Source: JAQBVV01 sp965249205 (lineage in GTDB: Bacteria > Acidobacteriota > Vicinamibacteria > Vicinamibacterales > UBA2999). From it: a stretch of DNA of 64,000 nucleotides. Both the position numbers and the translations under genes were made by a program. Each line of letters begins with the position of its first letter. The stretch's first letter is position 1. The stretch lies in assembly GCA_965249205.1 (NCBI GenBank), contig CBDFLL010000004.1, positions 806,001 to 870,000 on the forward strand, in the 5' to 3' direction. The notes below the pieces were generated by a model. The model ran no database searches. It was given only the letters and a program-made list of their open reading frames with translations, and was not told where the DNA came from. Of this stretch, positions 25,659-34,719 are shown one piece after another.

Positions 25659-27266
25659 ATGCCGGCCATCCATAGCGATCTCAATCCGCGCTCCGCGGAA
25701 TTCAAAGCCAACTCAGATGCGATGCGCGCGTTGGTGGCCGACTTACGCGCCAAGTGTCGGGAGATCGGTGAAGGCGGCGGGGAAGCGGCGCGCGTGAAGC
25801 ACGAAGCTCGCGGAAAACTGCTGCCCCGAGAGCGTGTGCGCAAACTGCTCGATGTCGGGTCACCGTTTTTGGAGCTGTCGCAGCTCGCCGCGTTGAACAT
25901 GTACGACGACAACGTGCCCTCAGCGGGTATCGTCACCGGTGTAGGACGTGTGTCGGGTCGCGAGTGTGTGATCGTCGCCAACGATGCGACGGTCAAAGGA
26001 GGCACGTACTACGGGATCACGGTCAAGAAACATCTGCGTGCACAGGAGATCGCGTGGGAGAATCGGCTGCCATGTATCTATCTCGTCGATTCCGGGGGTG
26101 CGAATCTTCCCAATCAGGACGACATATTCGCTGATCGCGAACACTTCGGACGCATTTTCTATAACCAGGCCAACATGTCCGCGGCGGGCATTCCGCAGAT
26201 CGCCTGCGTGATGGGTTCATGTACCGCTGGCGGCGCCTATGTGCCGGCCATGGCCGACGAAGCGATTATCGTCAAGAACCAGGGCACGATTTTCCTCGGC
26301 GGTCCGCCGCTGGTGAAGGCGGCGACTGGCGAAGTGGTCAGCGCGGAAGCACTTGGCGGTGCAGACGTGCATGCGCGCACGTCGGGAGTTGTCGACCACT
26401 ACGCACTGAACGATGACCATGCTCTTGAGATGGTTCGTCGCGTCGTGGCGCGTCTGAATCTGCGTAAGCAGGTTGAGCTGGAGGTACGAGAATCGCGGGA
26501 ACCTGTCTATGCGGCAGACGAACTGCCGGGAATCATTCCCGCTGATACACGAAAGCCGTATGAGGTCAGGGAAGTGATCGCGCGCATCGTTGATGGTAGC
26601 GAGATGGACGAATTCAAGCCGTTGTACGGCACGACGTTGGTCACCGGATTTGCGCACATACTTGGCTATCCGGTGGGCATTGTCGCCAATAGCGGCATTC
26701 TGTTCTCCGAATCGGCGCTGAAGGGCACGCATTTCATCGAACTGTGCGCGCAACGCGGTATTCCGTTGATATTTCTACAGAACATCAGCGGATTCATGGT
26801 CGGGCAGAAATACGAATCCGGCGGTATCGCCAAAGACGGCGCAAAAATGGTCAGTGCGGTCGCCTGTGCGCAGGTGCCGAAGTTCACGGTCATCATCGGC
26901 GGCAGTTTCGGAGCCGGCAATTACGGGATGTGCGGACGCGCGTATTCGCCACGTTTTCTCTGGATGTGGCCGAACGCACGCATATCTGTGATGGGCGGCG
27001 AGCAGGCAGCGGATGTACTTGCCACGGTCAAGCGGGATGCCATCGAAGCATCCGGCCAGACGTGGAGCCAGGAAGATGAGACCGCCTTCAAGGCGCCGAT
27101 ACACGAGCAATACGAGATGCAGGGCCACCCCTACTATTCGTCAGCCCGGTTGTGGGACGACGGTGTCATCGATCCTGTCGACACGCGCATGGTGCTGGGC
27201 CTGGGGATCTCCGCCGCGCTGAATGCGCCGATTCGACAAACGCGCTTTGGCGTGTTCAGGATGTAG
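25659..27266 (+). CDS. liuB: Methylcrotonyl-CoA carboxylase, carboxyltransferase (beta) subunit
   Basis: The 535-residue carboxyltransferase of the biotin-dependent acyl-CoA carboxylase family carries IYLVDSGGANLPNQDDIFADREHFGRIFYNQ and QNISGFMVGQKYESGGIAKDGAKMV, in which the F-G-R and Q-K-Y-E blocks are typical of methylcrotonyl-CoA rather than propionyl-CoA carboxylase. It transfers the carboxyl group from biotin to 3-methylcrotonyl-CoA in leucine breakdown. It is the first gene of a liuB-C-D-E set; no acyl-CoA dehydrogenase gene precedes it. The start is ATG 25659; no strong Shine-Dalgarno site is visible. Confidence 0.93.
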   Translation: MPAIHSDLNPRSAEFKANSDAMRALVADLRAKCREIGEGGGEAARVKHEARGKLLPRERVRKLLDVGSPFLELSQLAALNMYDDNVPSAGIVTGVGRVSGRECVIVANDATVKGGTYYGITVKKHLRAQEIAWENRLPCIYLVDSGGANLPNQDDIFADREHFGRIFYNQANMSAAGIPQIACVMGSCTAGGAYVPAMADEAIIVKNQGTIFLGGPPLVKAATGEVVSAEALGGADVHARTSGVVDHYALNDDHALEMVRRVVARLNLRKQVELEVRESREPVYAADELPGIIPADTRKPYEVREVIARIVDGSEMDEFKPLYGTTLVTGFAHILGYPVGIVANSGILFSESALKGTHFIELCAQRGIPLIFLQNISGFMVGQKYESGGIAKDGAKMVSAVACAQVPKFTVIIGGSFGAGNYGMCGRAYSPRFLWMWPNARISVMGGEQAADVLATVKRDAIEASGQTWSQEDETAFKAPIHEQYEMQGHPYYSSARLWDDGVIDPVDTRMVLGLGISAALNAPIRQTRFGVFRM

Positions 27267-27423
27267 GGGCGCCATCGGTACGCACGTGTGCCAACGATGC
27301 GGCGTCGCGACACCTGGTGAACGCCGGACCACTTGCCCAACTCGAGACACGTGCCTGCCGCGCATGATGGCCGGCGCATTCGTTCGATCCTGATGCGGGA
27401 GCGGAGGTTGTTCCGTAAGTACG

Positions 27424-28218
27424 ATGACTGACTATCGAACGCTCGAACTTGAGATCCGTCGCGACGTCGCGGTCATCTGGATGAACCGGCCCGACGTACG
27501 CAACGCGTTCAACGACACGATGGTTGCCGAGTTGACGCAGGTACTCACGTCGCTCGAGGCGGATGATGCGATTCGCGCAATCGTGCTCGCTGGGCGTGGT
27601 CCCTCGTTCTGCGCAGGTGCCGATCTGAACTGGATGAAGAAGATGGCCGGTTACAGCACCGAGCAGAACTACGAGGATGCGCTCGGCCTGGCGACCATGC
27701 TGCACACGCTCCATACGTTTAAGAAACCGACCATCGCCCGTGTGCACGGCCATGCGTACGGCGGTGGCGTGGGGCTGGTGGCTGCCTGCGATATCGCTAT
27801 TGCCGCAGTCGAAGCGGAGTTCTGTTTGTCCGAGGTGAGGATCGGACTGATTCCCGCGACGATAGGTCCATACGTGGTTGCGGCGATGGGTGAACGCGCC
27901 GGGCGGAGATTCATGCTGACTGCCGAGCGCTTTGCCGCGGCGGAGGCGTATCGGGTTGGCTTTGTGCATGAAATGGCGCCGGCCGACAAAGTTGACGAGA
28001 AGATAGACGAAGTACTCGCTCACCTCATACGAGGCGGAAGCGCTGCTCACGCTGAGACGAAGTCAGTGATCACTGCGATAACGGCATCGCCGCTGAATCA
28101 GCAGCTGATTGAGGAAACGGCTACCCGCATCGCGCGAGTACGGGCGTCAGACGAAGGAAAGGAAGGCATTCGCGCCTTTCTCGAGAAGCGTAAACCGGCG
28201 TGGGTGCCTGGAGACTAG
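27424..28218 (+). CDS. liuC: Enoyl-CoA hydratase, methylglutaconyl-CoA hydratase type
   Basis: The 264-residue crotonase-fold protein has the oxyanion-hole residues in GPSFCAGADLNWMKKMA and GHAYGGGVGLVAACDIAIA, and the catalytic Glu region FCLSEVRIGLIPA. The LNWMKKMA stretch is characteristic of the LiuC/AUH group. It would hydrate 3-methylglutaconyl-CoA to HMG-CoA, between the carboxylase subunits encoded on either side and the lyase downstream. The spacing to liuB is 157 bp. Confidence 0.9.
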   Translation: MTDYRTLELEIRRDVAVIWMNRPDVRNAFNDTMVAELTQVLTSLEADDAIRAIVLAGRGPSFCAGADLNWMKKMAGYSTEQNYEDALGLATMLHTLHTFKKPTIARVHGHAYGGGVGLVAACDIAIAAVEAEFCLSEVRIGLIPATIGPYVVAAMGERAGRRFMLTAERFAAAEAYRVGFVHEMAPADKVDEKIDEVLAHLIRGGSAAHAETKSVITAITASPLNQQLIEETATRIARVRASDEGKEGIRAFLEKRKPAWVPGD

Positions 28219-28263
28219 CTGAGCAGAGGGACTCACGGTCGTTGACGCCCTGAAATCGCCCCC

Positions 28264-30267
28264 ATGTTCAAAAAGATACTCATAGCCAACCGCGGCGAGA
28301 TTGCGGTTCGCATTGCGCGCACGGCGAAACGCCTCGGCATTCGCACTGTTGCGGTCTATTCGGACGCCGACGCCGGGGCCATGCACTCGGAGATCTGTGA
28401 CGAGGCCCATTCGATTGGGGGCGCCGCCGCACGCGATTCGTATCTGCACGGCGAACGCATCATCGAGGTTGCACGAGAGGCCGGCGCACAGGCGATTCAC
28501 CCAGGCTACGGGTTCCTCGCGGAAAACGCGGGTTTTGCCAGCGCCTGTGCCGACGCAGGTGTCGTGTTTGTCGGTCCGCCAGCTGCTGCCATCGACGCGA
28601 TGGGCTCCAAGAGTGCGGCGAAGGCATTGATGGAGAAAGCCGGTGTGCCGCTCGTGCCCGGTTATCACGGTGAGACACAGGACGACGCGCTCTTGCAAGG
28701 GGAGGCCGACCGTATCGGCTATCCCGTGCTGATCAAGGCCTCCGCTGGCGGTGGGGGCAAGGGTATGCGTGTGGTCGGGCAGCGCGAAGACTTCATAGAG
28801 TCATTGCGTGGCGCCCAGCGTGAGGCGCAATCCGGCTTCGGTGATGACCGCATGCTGGTCGAAAAGTACCTCAGGCGTGCGCGTCACATCGAGGTGCAGA
28901 TATTTGCCGATCAGGCCGGCGATTGCGTGCACTTGTTCGAACGCGACTGCTCCATGCAGCGGCGCCATCAGAAAATCATCGAGGAAGCACCCGCGCCGGG
29001 CATGACGGAGTCGCGTCGTCAAAGCATGGGCGAGGCCGCCGTGGCGGCGGCGAAGGCCGTTGGTTATGTGGGGGCAGGCACGGTTGAGTTCATTGCCGAG
29101 CACGACGGGCAGTTTTATTTCATGGAAATGAATACTCGCCTGCAGGTGGAGCATCCGGTGACGGAAATGATCACTGGACTCGATCTTGTGGAGTGGCAAT
29201 TGCGGGTCGCGTATGGCGGTGCACTTCCGTTGACGCAGTCGGCACTGAGCATGGCCGGCCACGCCTTTGAAGCGCGAGTGTACGCCGAGGACCCGGAGCG
29301 GGGGTTTCTCCCCGCGACTGGTGTCATCACTCACCTGCGACAGCCCGCCGACTCGCGGAACGTGCGCATCGACACCGGCGTGCGTGAAGGTGACGACATC
29401 GGCATCAGCTACGATCCAATGATTGCGAAAGTGATCGCGTGGGACGTCGACCGCCCGTCGGCTCTGCGCCGTTTGCGCCGCGCACTCGGTGAGTATCAAA
29501 TCGTTGGACCGAAGACCAACGTGTCGTTTCTGCTCAATCTGTCTTCCCATCACGCCTTTGCGGGCGCTGATAGTGAGCCGTCGTTGCTCGACACGGGGCT
29601 GATCGAACGTTACCGGGGAGAGTTGTTCCCTGACGCGCAGCCGGCATCAGACCTGGTGCTCTCGCTCGCGGTGCTGTCGGAACTGTTGCACGGTGACCAT
29701 CAGGCGCGGGATGCTGCCGCCGATCCTTATTCGCCGTGGCATAGGCGCGACGGGTGGCGTCTCAATCTAGACAACGATCAGGCGTTCGTCTTCATCGATG
29801 GTAGCCGGCGCGTCACAGTAACCGCGCGCTATCGCGAACGTGGCTTTCTTCTGGAATTACCGGGCAGCGACGCTGTGGTGAGTGGAGAACACCGAGACGA
29901 CAATCGAATTGTCGCCGATGTGGATGGAGTGCGTATCAGTGGCGCTGTGGTTCGAGAGCCGCATGCGTTGACCGTATTCGCATTCGGCGCTAGCCATCGC
30001 CTCGAACGCGAGCAGTTCACGATCACTGAGGACGACAAACCCAGCGGGTTGCTGGTATCACCGCTGCCAGGCAGCGTGGCGAAAGTACTCGTCGAAACCG
30101 GACAACTGGTCGACACGGGACAGCCGTTGATAGTCGTCGAAGCCATGAAAATGGAACACACGATCTCGGCGCCGCACGCGGGCCGCGTCACGCACATATA
30201 TTTCACGCTCGGCGAACAGGTAGCGGAAGGTGCGCAACTGCTCGCTATAGAGGAAATCCAGCCATGA
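28264..30267 (+). CDS. liuD: Methylcrotonyl-CoA carboxylase, biotin carboxylase/BCCP (alpha) subunit
   Basis: The 667-residue subunit opens with KILIANRGEIAVRI and the biotin carboxylase domain (ATP-grasp loop SAGGGGKGMRVV, HIEVQIFAD, FMEMNTRLQVEHPVTEM). A middle BT-like domain leads to the biotinyl domain with EAMKMEHT, biotin Lys near residue 628. It carboxylates its own biotin with ATP and bicarbonate for LiuB. The ATG at 28264 is 45 nt after liuC. The 3' end overlaps liuE by 4 nt (ATGA). Confidence 0.94.
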   Translation: MFKKILIANRGEIAVRIARTAKRLGIRTVAVYSDADAGAMHSEICDEAHSIGGAAARDSYLHGERIIEVAREAGAQAIHPGYGFLAENAGFASACADAGVVFVGPPAAAIDAMGSKSAAKALMEKAGVPLVPGYHGETQDDALLQGEADRIGYPVLIKASAGGGGKGMRVVGQREDFIESLRGAQREAQSGFGDDRMLVEKYLRRARHIEVQIFADQAGDCVHLFERDCSMQRRHQKIIEEAPAPGMTESRRQSMGEAAVAAAKAVGYVGAGTVEFIAEHDGQFYFMEMNTRLQVEHPVTEMITGLDLVEWQLRVAYGGALPLTQSALSMAGHAFEARVYAEDPERGFLPATGVITHLRQPADSRNVRIDTGVREGDDIGISYDPMIAKVIAWDVDRPSALRRLRRALGEYQIVGPKTNVSFLLNLSSHHAFAGADSEPSLLDTGLIERYRGELFPDAQPASDLVLSLAVLSELLHGDHQARDAAADPYSPWHRRDGWRLNLDNDQAFVFIDGSRRVTVTARYRERGFLLELPGSDAVVSGEHRDDNRIVADVDGVRISGAVVREPHALTVFAFGASHRLEREQFTITEDDKPSGLLVSPLPGSVAKVLVETGQLVDTGQPLIVVEAMKMEHTISAPHAGRVTHIYFTLGEQVAEGAQLLAIEEIQP

Positions 30268-31178
30268 CATATCCGAAGCGGGTACACCTGATCGAAGTTG
30301 GCCCCCGGGACGGTTTGCAGAACGAGGCACGTGCCGTTCCCACCGACGTCAAAGTCGAATTGATAGAGCGCCTTGCTGACGCGGGTCTGGCGATGATCGA
30401 GGCGGGCAGCTTCGTGTCACCCAAGTGGGTACCGCAGATGGCGGATACAGGTGAGGTCATGGCGCGTATCCGCCGCCGCGAAGGCGTGGCGTACCCCGTG
30501 CTCGTGCCAAATACGAAGGGCCTCGACGCGGCCATTGCCGCAGGTGCCACGGAAATCGCCGGTTTCGCCGCGGCGACTGAGACGTTTTCACAGCGCAACA
30601 CGAACTGTTCAATCGCCGAATCACTCGGACGGCAGTCGACGGTGTGCCGTGCGGCGATCGAACAGGGATTGCGGATCCGTGGATATGTGTCTGCTGTGCT
30701 TGGCTGCCCGTATGAAGGTGAGGTACAGCCGGCGCAAGTTGCCGATGTGGCGCGGCGCCTGTCGGACATGGGCTGCTACGCAATCTCCCTCGGCGACACG
30801 ACTGGCATGGGCACGCCGGCAAAGACACAGCGCCTGATCGAGTCCGTTGGTGCCCACGTGGCGGTCGAAAGACTCGGCGGGCATTATCACGACACGTACG
30901 GCCAGGCAGTCGCCAACACACTGGCGTCTCTCGAAATGGGCATGGCCACCTTCGATAGTTCGGTCGCCGGGCTGGGGGGCTGTCCGTACGCGCCCGGTGC
31001 GACCGGTAACGTGGCAACCGAAGACATGGTGTATATGCTCGACGGCATGGGCATCGAAACCGGTGTGAATATGGATGCATTGCTCGACGCTGCGGAGTTT
31101 ATCTGCTCGCGTCTGGAACGGGTCACGGTGTCCCGCGCCGGTCGTGCATTGAGCATCAAACGCAAGAAGGCGGCATAG
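30264..31178 (+). CDS. liuE: Hydroxymethylglutaryl-CoA lyase
   Basis: The 304-residue TIM-barrel lyase has the N-terminal VGPRDGLQNE metal/substrate motif, GSFVSPKWVPQMAD, and HYHDTYGQAVAN with metal His ligands. The catalytic loop GLGGCPYAPGATGNVATED has the essential Cys near residue 240. It cleaves HMG-CoA to acetoacetate and acetyl-CoA, the last step of leucine breakdown. The start codon overlaps the liuD stop, so expression is coupled. Confidence 0.95.
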   Translation: MTYPKRVHLIEVGPRDGLQNEARAVPTDVKVELIERLADAGLAMIEAGSFVSPKWVPQMADTGEVMARIRRREGVAYPVLVPNTKGLDAAIAAGATEIAGFAAATETFSQRNTNCSIAESLGRQSTVCRAAIEQGLRIRGYVSAVLGCPYEGEVQPAQVADVARRLSDMGCYAISLGDTTGMGTPAKTQRLIESVGAHVAVERLGGHYHDTYGQAVANTLASLEMGMATFDSSVAGLGGCPYAPGATGNVATEDMVYMLDGMGIETGVNMDALLDAAEFICSRLERVTVSRAGRALSIKRKKAA

Positions 31179-31370
31179 TGGGTTTACTGCACGGCTCGCC
31201 CCCGCGCGATCGATGAAATTGCCGACCGGCGTGTCGAAGGGGCGCTGTTCGTGCCCGGCAGCCGCAAGGTCGCGCTCACGCGGACCAGGACCGGGATCGC
31301 GGTTTTGATGTGCAGTATGAGGAGAACGCGAAGTGCTTACGAGACGTGAACAACACCGGAAGGCGGCGGC

Positions 31371-31943
31371 ATGAGCCGGATCGCGCTATCGGCCCCAGTG
31401 CCGCGCACACCACTGCACTCGCGCACGATCGAATGTAGGGGTTATCGTCGCGACGACGCTCTCTACGATATCGAAGGCCACCTGGTCGACGTGAAGAGTG
31501 TCGCGTTCCACAACATGGATCGCGGTGAGGTAAAGGCAGGGGAACCGATCCATGAAATGTGGATACGCCTGACTGTCGATCTCAAGCTGCATGTGGTCGA
31601 TGTCGAAGCGCAGACCGTGTGGGGGCCTTACGCGGCCTGCGGTGACATTGCGCCTAACTTCAAGCGGTTGAAAGGTTTGACGATCAAGCAGGGGTGGACA
31701 CAAAAAACACGCGCACTGCTAGGGGGCACCAAGGGATGCACGCATCTGGTCGAGTTATTGGGGCCGGTTGCGACGACTGCGTTTCAGACCGTGTATGCGG
31801 ATAAGGTCGACCGCGAGAGGCAGAACGGCGAGGAAGTGAAACCGCCGCAGATCGACTCGTGTCATATCTACGCGTCCGACGGCCCGGTCGTTGAGAAGGT
31901 GCATCCCGAGTACTACACGGGTCCCCGGAAGGCGTCAGGTTGA
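31371..31943 (+). CDS. DUF2889 family protein
   Basis: The 190-residue soluble protein matches the DUF2889 pattern: CRGYRRDDALYDIEGHLVD, EPIHEMWIRLTVD, VEAQTVWGPYAACGDI, LKGLTIKQGW, GGTKGCTHLVELLGP, AFQ. The function is unknown. Conserved Cys, His and Asp positions suggest a binding or catalytic role, but I assign none. It lies 190 bp after liuE on the same strand. The gap shows no gene, only weak coding-like scraps. The stop codon is 5 bp before the IS30 left end, so the insertion spared the gene but removed its original downstream context. Confidence 0.85.
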   Translation: MSRIALSAPVPRTPLHSRTIECRGYRRDDALYDIEGHLVDVKSVAFHNMDRGEVKAGEPIHEMWIRLTVDLKLHVVDVEAQTVWGPYAACGDIAPNFKRLKGLTIKQGWTQKTRALLGGTKGCTHLVELLGPVATTAFQTVYADKVDRERQNGEEVKPPQIDSCHIYASDGPVVEKVHPEYYTGPRKASG

Positions 31944-31948
31944 CCCTA

Positions 31949-33400
31949 GGTGATTTCAAGGGGTCGTCGCAACACGTCCTCACTGGTGTGAGCGTAGCAG
32001 TTCGTTGAAGGCTTCGGATGGAGTTCTCCAACTGAGAGTCTTCCGCGGTCGGCGGTTGAGTGTGGCCGCGACAGCCGCGCTGTCGCGAGCGTTGTACCGA
32101 CTGAGGTCAGTCCCTTTGGGGAAGTACTGGCGCAGGAGGCCGTTGGTGTTCTCGTTCGTGCCGCGCTGCCACGGACTGCGGGGGTCGCAGAAGAATACCT
32201 GCAGCCCCGTGTCGATACGCAGTTGGGCGTGCTGGGCCATCTCCGCGCCTTGGTCCCAGGTCAGTGACCGACGAAGCTGATCAGGGAGCGTCGCGATCGT
32301 CGACGTGATCGCATCCCGTACGGCTTCGGCGCCATGCCCGGCAAGCGCCGGACCGTTCCTGACCCTGCGTCGGCCACGTTCGGCCATGCGGGGCAGGTGG
32401 AGCAACATCGTGAATCGGGTGGTGCGTTCAACCAATGTGCCGATCGCGGAGCTGCCAAGTCCGATGATCAGGTCGCCTTCCCAGTGTCCAGGAACCGCTC
32501 GGTCCGCGGCCTCGGCGGGCCGCTCGCTGATCATGATCGCGGGGCCGACAAACGCCTTGCCACGACTCCGGCGGCGGGCCCTCGGCACGCGCAACGCCCG
32601 TCCGGTGCGCAGGCATGCCGTCAGGTCGCGGCGCAGTGCCCCCCGCCCCTGGATGTACAGCGCTTGGTAAATGGCTTCGTGCGAGACCCTCATCGATGCA
32701 TCGTCGGGATACTCTAGCCGGAGCCGACGGGCGATCTGCTGCGGGCTCCACGCCGTCGCCCAATGTCGGTCCTGGCGGCGGCCATGACGTCGACCACCCC
32801 AGGAGCCCACGCGTGGGCCAAGCACGGGCGTCCCGTCCTCAGCCATGACCGTGCCCGCGAGGCGGTCCTGCACGTAGATCCTCAGCCGATCATTCGCGGC
32901 CAGCTTGGCGGTCTTCGGGCGCCTGGCACGTCGGTCGCTGTGCCACTGCGCTGTCGACGCCCGATACTCCAGACCACCGCTCCGAGTCGCCGCATTGCGA
33001 TGCAGCTCTCGCGAAACCGTCGACGGGGCTCTACGGAGCCGACCGGCTATGTCGCGCACCCCGGCACCCTGAGCGCTCAGGATCGCAATCTCTTCTCGCT
33101 CCGCGAACGACAGGTAACAAGCCGATCGGGGCGCCACACTGATCGACGGCATACCACCGCTCTCACGGAACCAACGACCGCCCACGGGCGCCGACACACC
33201 ACATGACACCGCGGCATCCTCACTCGACAGCCCCCGGGCGATCGCCTTCCAGAACCGGCGCTGCTCCTCGCGCCCCGCGACCGGCGGCCGACCAGGCGAA
33301 CGCATCGCAGGCCGGCCCGCCCGGTCTGACCTTCTTCGTTTCCGTTTCTGCATCGCAGTACCTCATCATCGAGGCGTTGCGACGACCAGTTGAATTCACC
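31949..33400 (-). mobile_element. IS30-family insertion sequence
   Basis: Imperfect 25-bp inverted repeats bound the element: GGTGATTTCAAGGGGTCGTC at the left, and at the right the complement of GGTGAATTCAACTGGTCGTC, each continuing GCAAC. CTA flanks both sides (31946-31948 and 33401-33403), which fits the 2-3-bp target duplications of the family. The single transposase gene runs on the minus strand. Confidence 0.88.
31980..33353 (-). CDS. IS30-family transposase
   Basis: The 457-residue transposase has an N-terminal helix-turn-helix region with YLSFAEREEIAILSAQG and RAPSTVSRELHRNA, an insertion of about 40 residues (DGTPVLGPRVGSWGGRR), and the C-terminal DDE domain: HWEGDLIIG, LTWDQGAEMA, and SPWQRGTNENTNGLLRQYFP with the final Glu in NEN. 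It cuts and joins the element ends. The ORF is intact, so the element may be active. No close copy is in the window. Confidence 0.93.
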   Translation of the reverse strand: MQKRKRRRSDRAGRPAMRSPGRPPVAGREEQRRFWKAIARGLSSEDAAVSCGVSAPVGGRWFRESGGMPSISVAPRSACYLSFAEREEIAILSAQGAGVRDIAGRLRRAPSTVSRELHRNAATRSGGLEYRASTAQWHSDRRARRPKTAKLAANDRLRIYVQDRLAGTVMAEDGTPVLGPRVGSWGGRRHGRRQDRHWATAWSPQQIARRLRLEYPDDASMRVSHEAIYQALYIQGRGALRRDLTACLRTGRALRVPRARRRSRGKAFVGPAIMISERPAEAADRAVPGHWEGDLIIGLGSSAIGTLVERTTRFTMLLHLPRMAERGRRRVRNGPALAGHGAEAVRDAITSTIATLPDQLRRSLTWDQGAEMAQHAQLRIDTGLQVFFCDPRSPWQRGTNENTNGLLRQYFPKGTDLSRYNARDSAAVAATLNRRPRKTLSWRTPSEAFNELLRSHQ

Positions 33401-33410
33401 CTAGACCACT

Positions 33411-34454
33411 CGTGCTTATCCGGTTGTTTCAGCAAGCCACCACCGGTAGTGTATCGGCGTGGCGCGCCCGTCGTTTCCGAAGAATCTCCGGGAGTTTCAG
33501 CGGCAATTTGCGACCGCCGAGGCCTGTCAGGACTACTTGGCGGCGTGCCGCTGGCCGGACGGCTTTGTGTGTCCCCGGTGCCGGCACGCGCGCGGCTATC
33601 GCCTGACCACACACCGGCGCTGGCAATGTGCGGCGTGCCGGTATCAGGTGTCGCTGACCGCCGGGACGATTCTCCACAACACGAAGACGCCGCTCCTGGT
33701 GTGGTTCTGGGCGGCCTATTTGACGGTTACCGACAAGCGGGGCCTCTCGGCGCTCCTGCTGCAGCGGCAGTTGGGCCTGCGGCGGTACGAAACGGCGTGG
33801 CTGCTGTTGCACAAGCTGCGGCGCGCGATGGTGAACGCGGGGCGGGAGCCCTTGTACGGCGACGTGGAGATCGATGACACCTGGGTGGGCGCGCCCCAGG
33901 CCGGCCTGCGCGGCAGTCGCCAACTCAAGGGGCGGAAAGCCGCGCTGGTGCTGGTGGCGGTGGAACGACGCGGGGATCGGTCGGGTCGGGTCCGCATGTC
34001 CGTGATCCCGAACTTCAAACAATCGACGATGCTCGCGTTCGTCACTCACCACATTGCGCCGGGGGCGACGGTCTACACCGACGGGCTGAAAAGTTTCGAT
34101 GGGCTCCAGGCCGCTGACGTGAGACACGTCGCCCGCCCGCAACCGATCCGGAGCGCCCTGCACAGGGGGGTGCCCTCCGTCGTGCCTTTGGCCGACCGCG
34201 TCATCGGCAATTGCCAACAGTGGTTGATTGGCACGCACCACGGCGTCAGCAAGGCGCAACTACAAGTCTACCTCGATAAGTTCGTGTTTCGGCACAATCG
34301 GCGGCGGCACCCGATGGCCGCCTTTCAGACCCTGCTGGGCCTGGGGACCGGACGGACGCCCACGCCCGCCCGACGGATTCGCGGCGCGCAGGACGTGCGC
34401 CCCCCAGGCTGATCGCAAGATATAGGGGTTAGCTGAAACAACCGGATAAGCACG
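33411..34454 (+). mobile_element. IS1595-type insertion sequence, copy 1
   Basis: A 1044-bp element bounded by 23-bp inverted repeats CGTGCTTATCCGGTTGTTTC + AGC. It is essentially identical to copies at 52591 and 59432. Unlike those it is not flanked by direct repeats: the outside sequences CTAGACCACT and AGTGGTCTAG are inverted relative to each other. Only 10 bp separate it from the IS30 right end. Confidence 0.93.
33459..34412 (+). CDS. IS1595-family transposase, copy 1
   Basis: The 317-residue transposase starts at GTG. It has an N-terminal zinc ribbon (CPRCRHARGY, CAACRYQVSLTAGTI) and an ISXO2-like DDE domain: YGDVEIDDTWVG, ATVYTDGLKSFDG, and a final acidic region VYLDKFVFRHNRR. This copy differs from the other three at one visible residue, Lys instead of Glu in LD(K/E)FVFRHN. 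If that Glu is the third catalytic acid, this copy may be inactive; I cannot fix the residue's role without a structure alignment. Confidence 0.92.
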   Translation: MARPSFPKNLREFQRQFATAEACQDYLAACRWPDGFVCPRCRHARGYRLTTHRRWQCAACRYQVSLTAGTILHNTKTPLLVWFWAAYLTVTDKRGLSALLLQRQLGLRRYETAWLLLHKLRRAMVNAGREPLYGDVEIDDTWVGAPQAGLRGSRQLKGRKAALVLVAVERRGDRSGRVRMSVIPNFKQSTMLAFVTHHIAPGATVYTDGLKSFDGLQAADVRHVARPQPIRSALHRGVPSVVPLADRVIGNCQQWLIGTHHGVSKAQLQVYLDKFVFRHNRRRHPMAAFQTLLGLGTGRTPTPARRIRGAQDVRPPG

Positions 34455-34479
34455 AGTGGTCTAGTTGCGAATCAGCTAG

Positions 34480-34560
34480 CGCGTTTTCGGCCTGTACGTA
34501 TTGCTCGCATGTGGTACTTCCTCGGGCGGCTAGGAGGTGCCACATCCGATCGAAAACGCG
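34480..34560. repeat. Palindromic repeat module, CGCGTTTTCG type (composite cluster)
   Basis: Arms CGCGTTTTCG (34480-34489) and CGAAAACGCG (34551-34560), with inner CATGTGGTAC and GTGCCACATCCGA as at 12391 and 37928. It is the first of several modules packed between the IS1595 copy and moeZ. A further inverted pair, CTAGTTGCGAAT (34461) and ATTCGCAACCAG (34823), spans the whole group. Confidence 0.85.
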
Positions 34561-34580
34561 TTAGGCATTCGGCCGGCTGA

Positions 34581-34650
34581 AGCGCTTTTCGTGACCGTGT
34601 GACGTTCGAGTAGACGCAATGCCGAAACACAAGGCTATTCGAAAAGCGCT
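34581..34650. repeat. Palindromic repeat module, AGCGCTTTTC type (composite cluster)
   Basis: Arms AGCGCTTTTC (34581) and GAAAAGCGCT (34641) are perfect 10-bp inverted repeats. The left half GTGACCGTGTG..TTCGAGTAGACGCAATGCCGAA is the complement of the right half of the module at 16930-17075. Confidence 0.85.
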
Positions 34651-34719
34651 CTATGGCCTCTCGTCTCGCGGCGTTGCTCCTCCGTCACGTGCGCCCGGCA
34701 TGCTCCCTCGTCGCGCCTG

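Noticed and set aside
31179..31370. A remnant gene between liuE and the DUF2889 gene
   Set aside because: Frames give short segments such as DEIADRRVEGALF, but none extend or match a family I know, so no pseudogene is called.
33203..33877. A 224-codon plus-strand frame spanning the IS30/IS1595 junction
   Set aside because: It is formed by reading across two unrelated elements, out of frame with both transposases.
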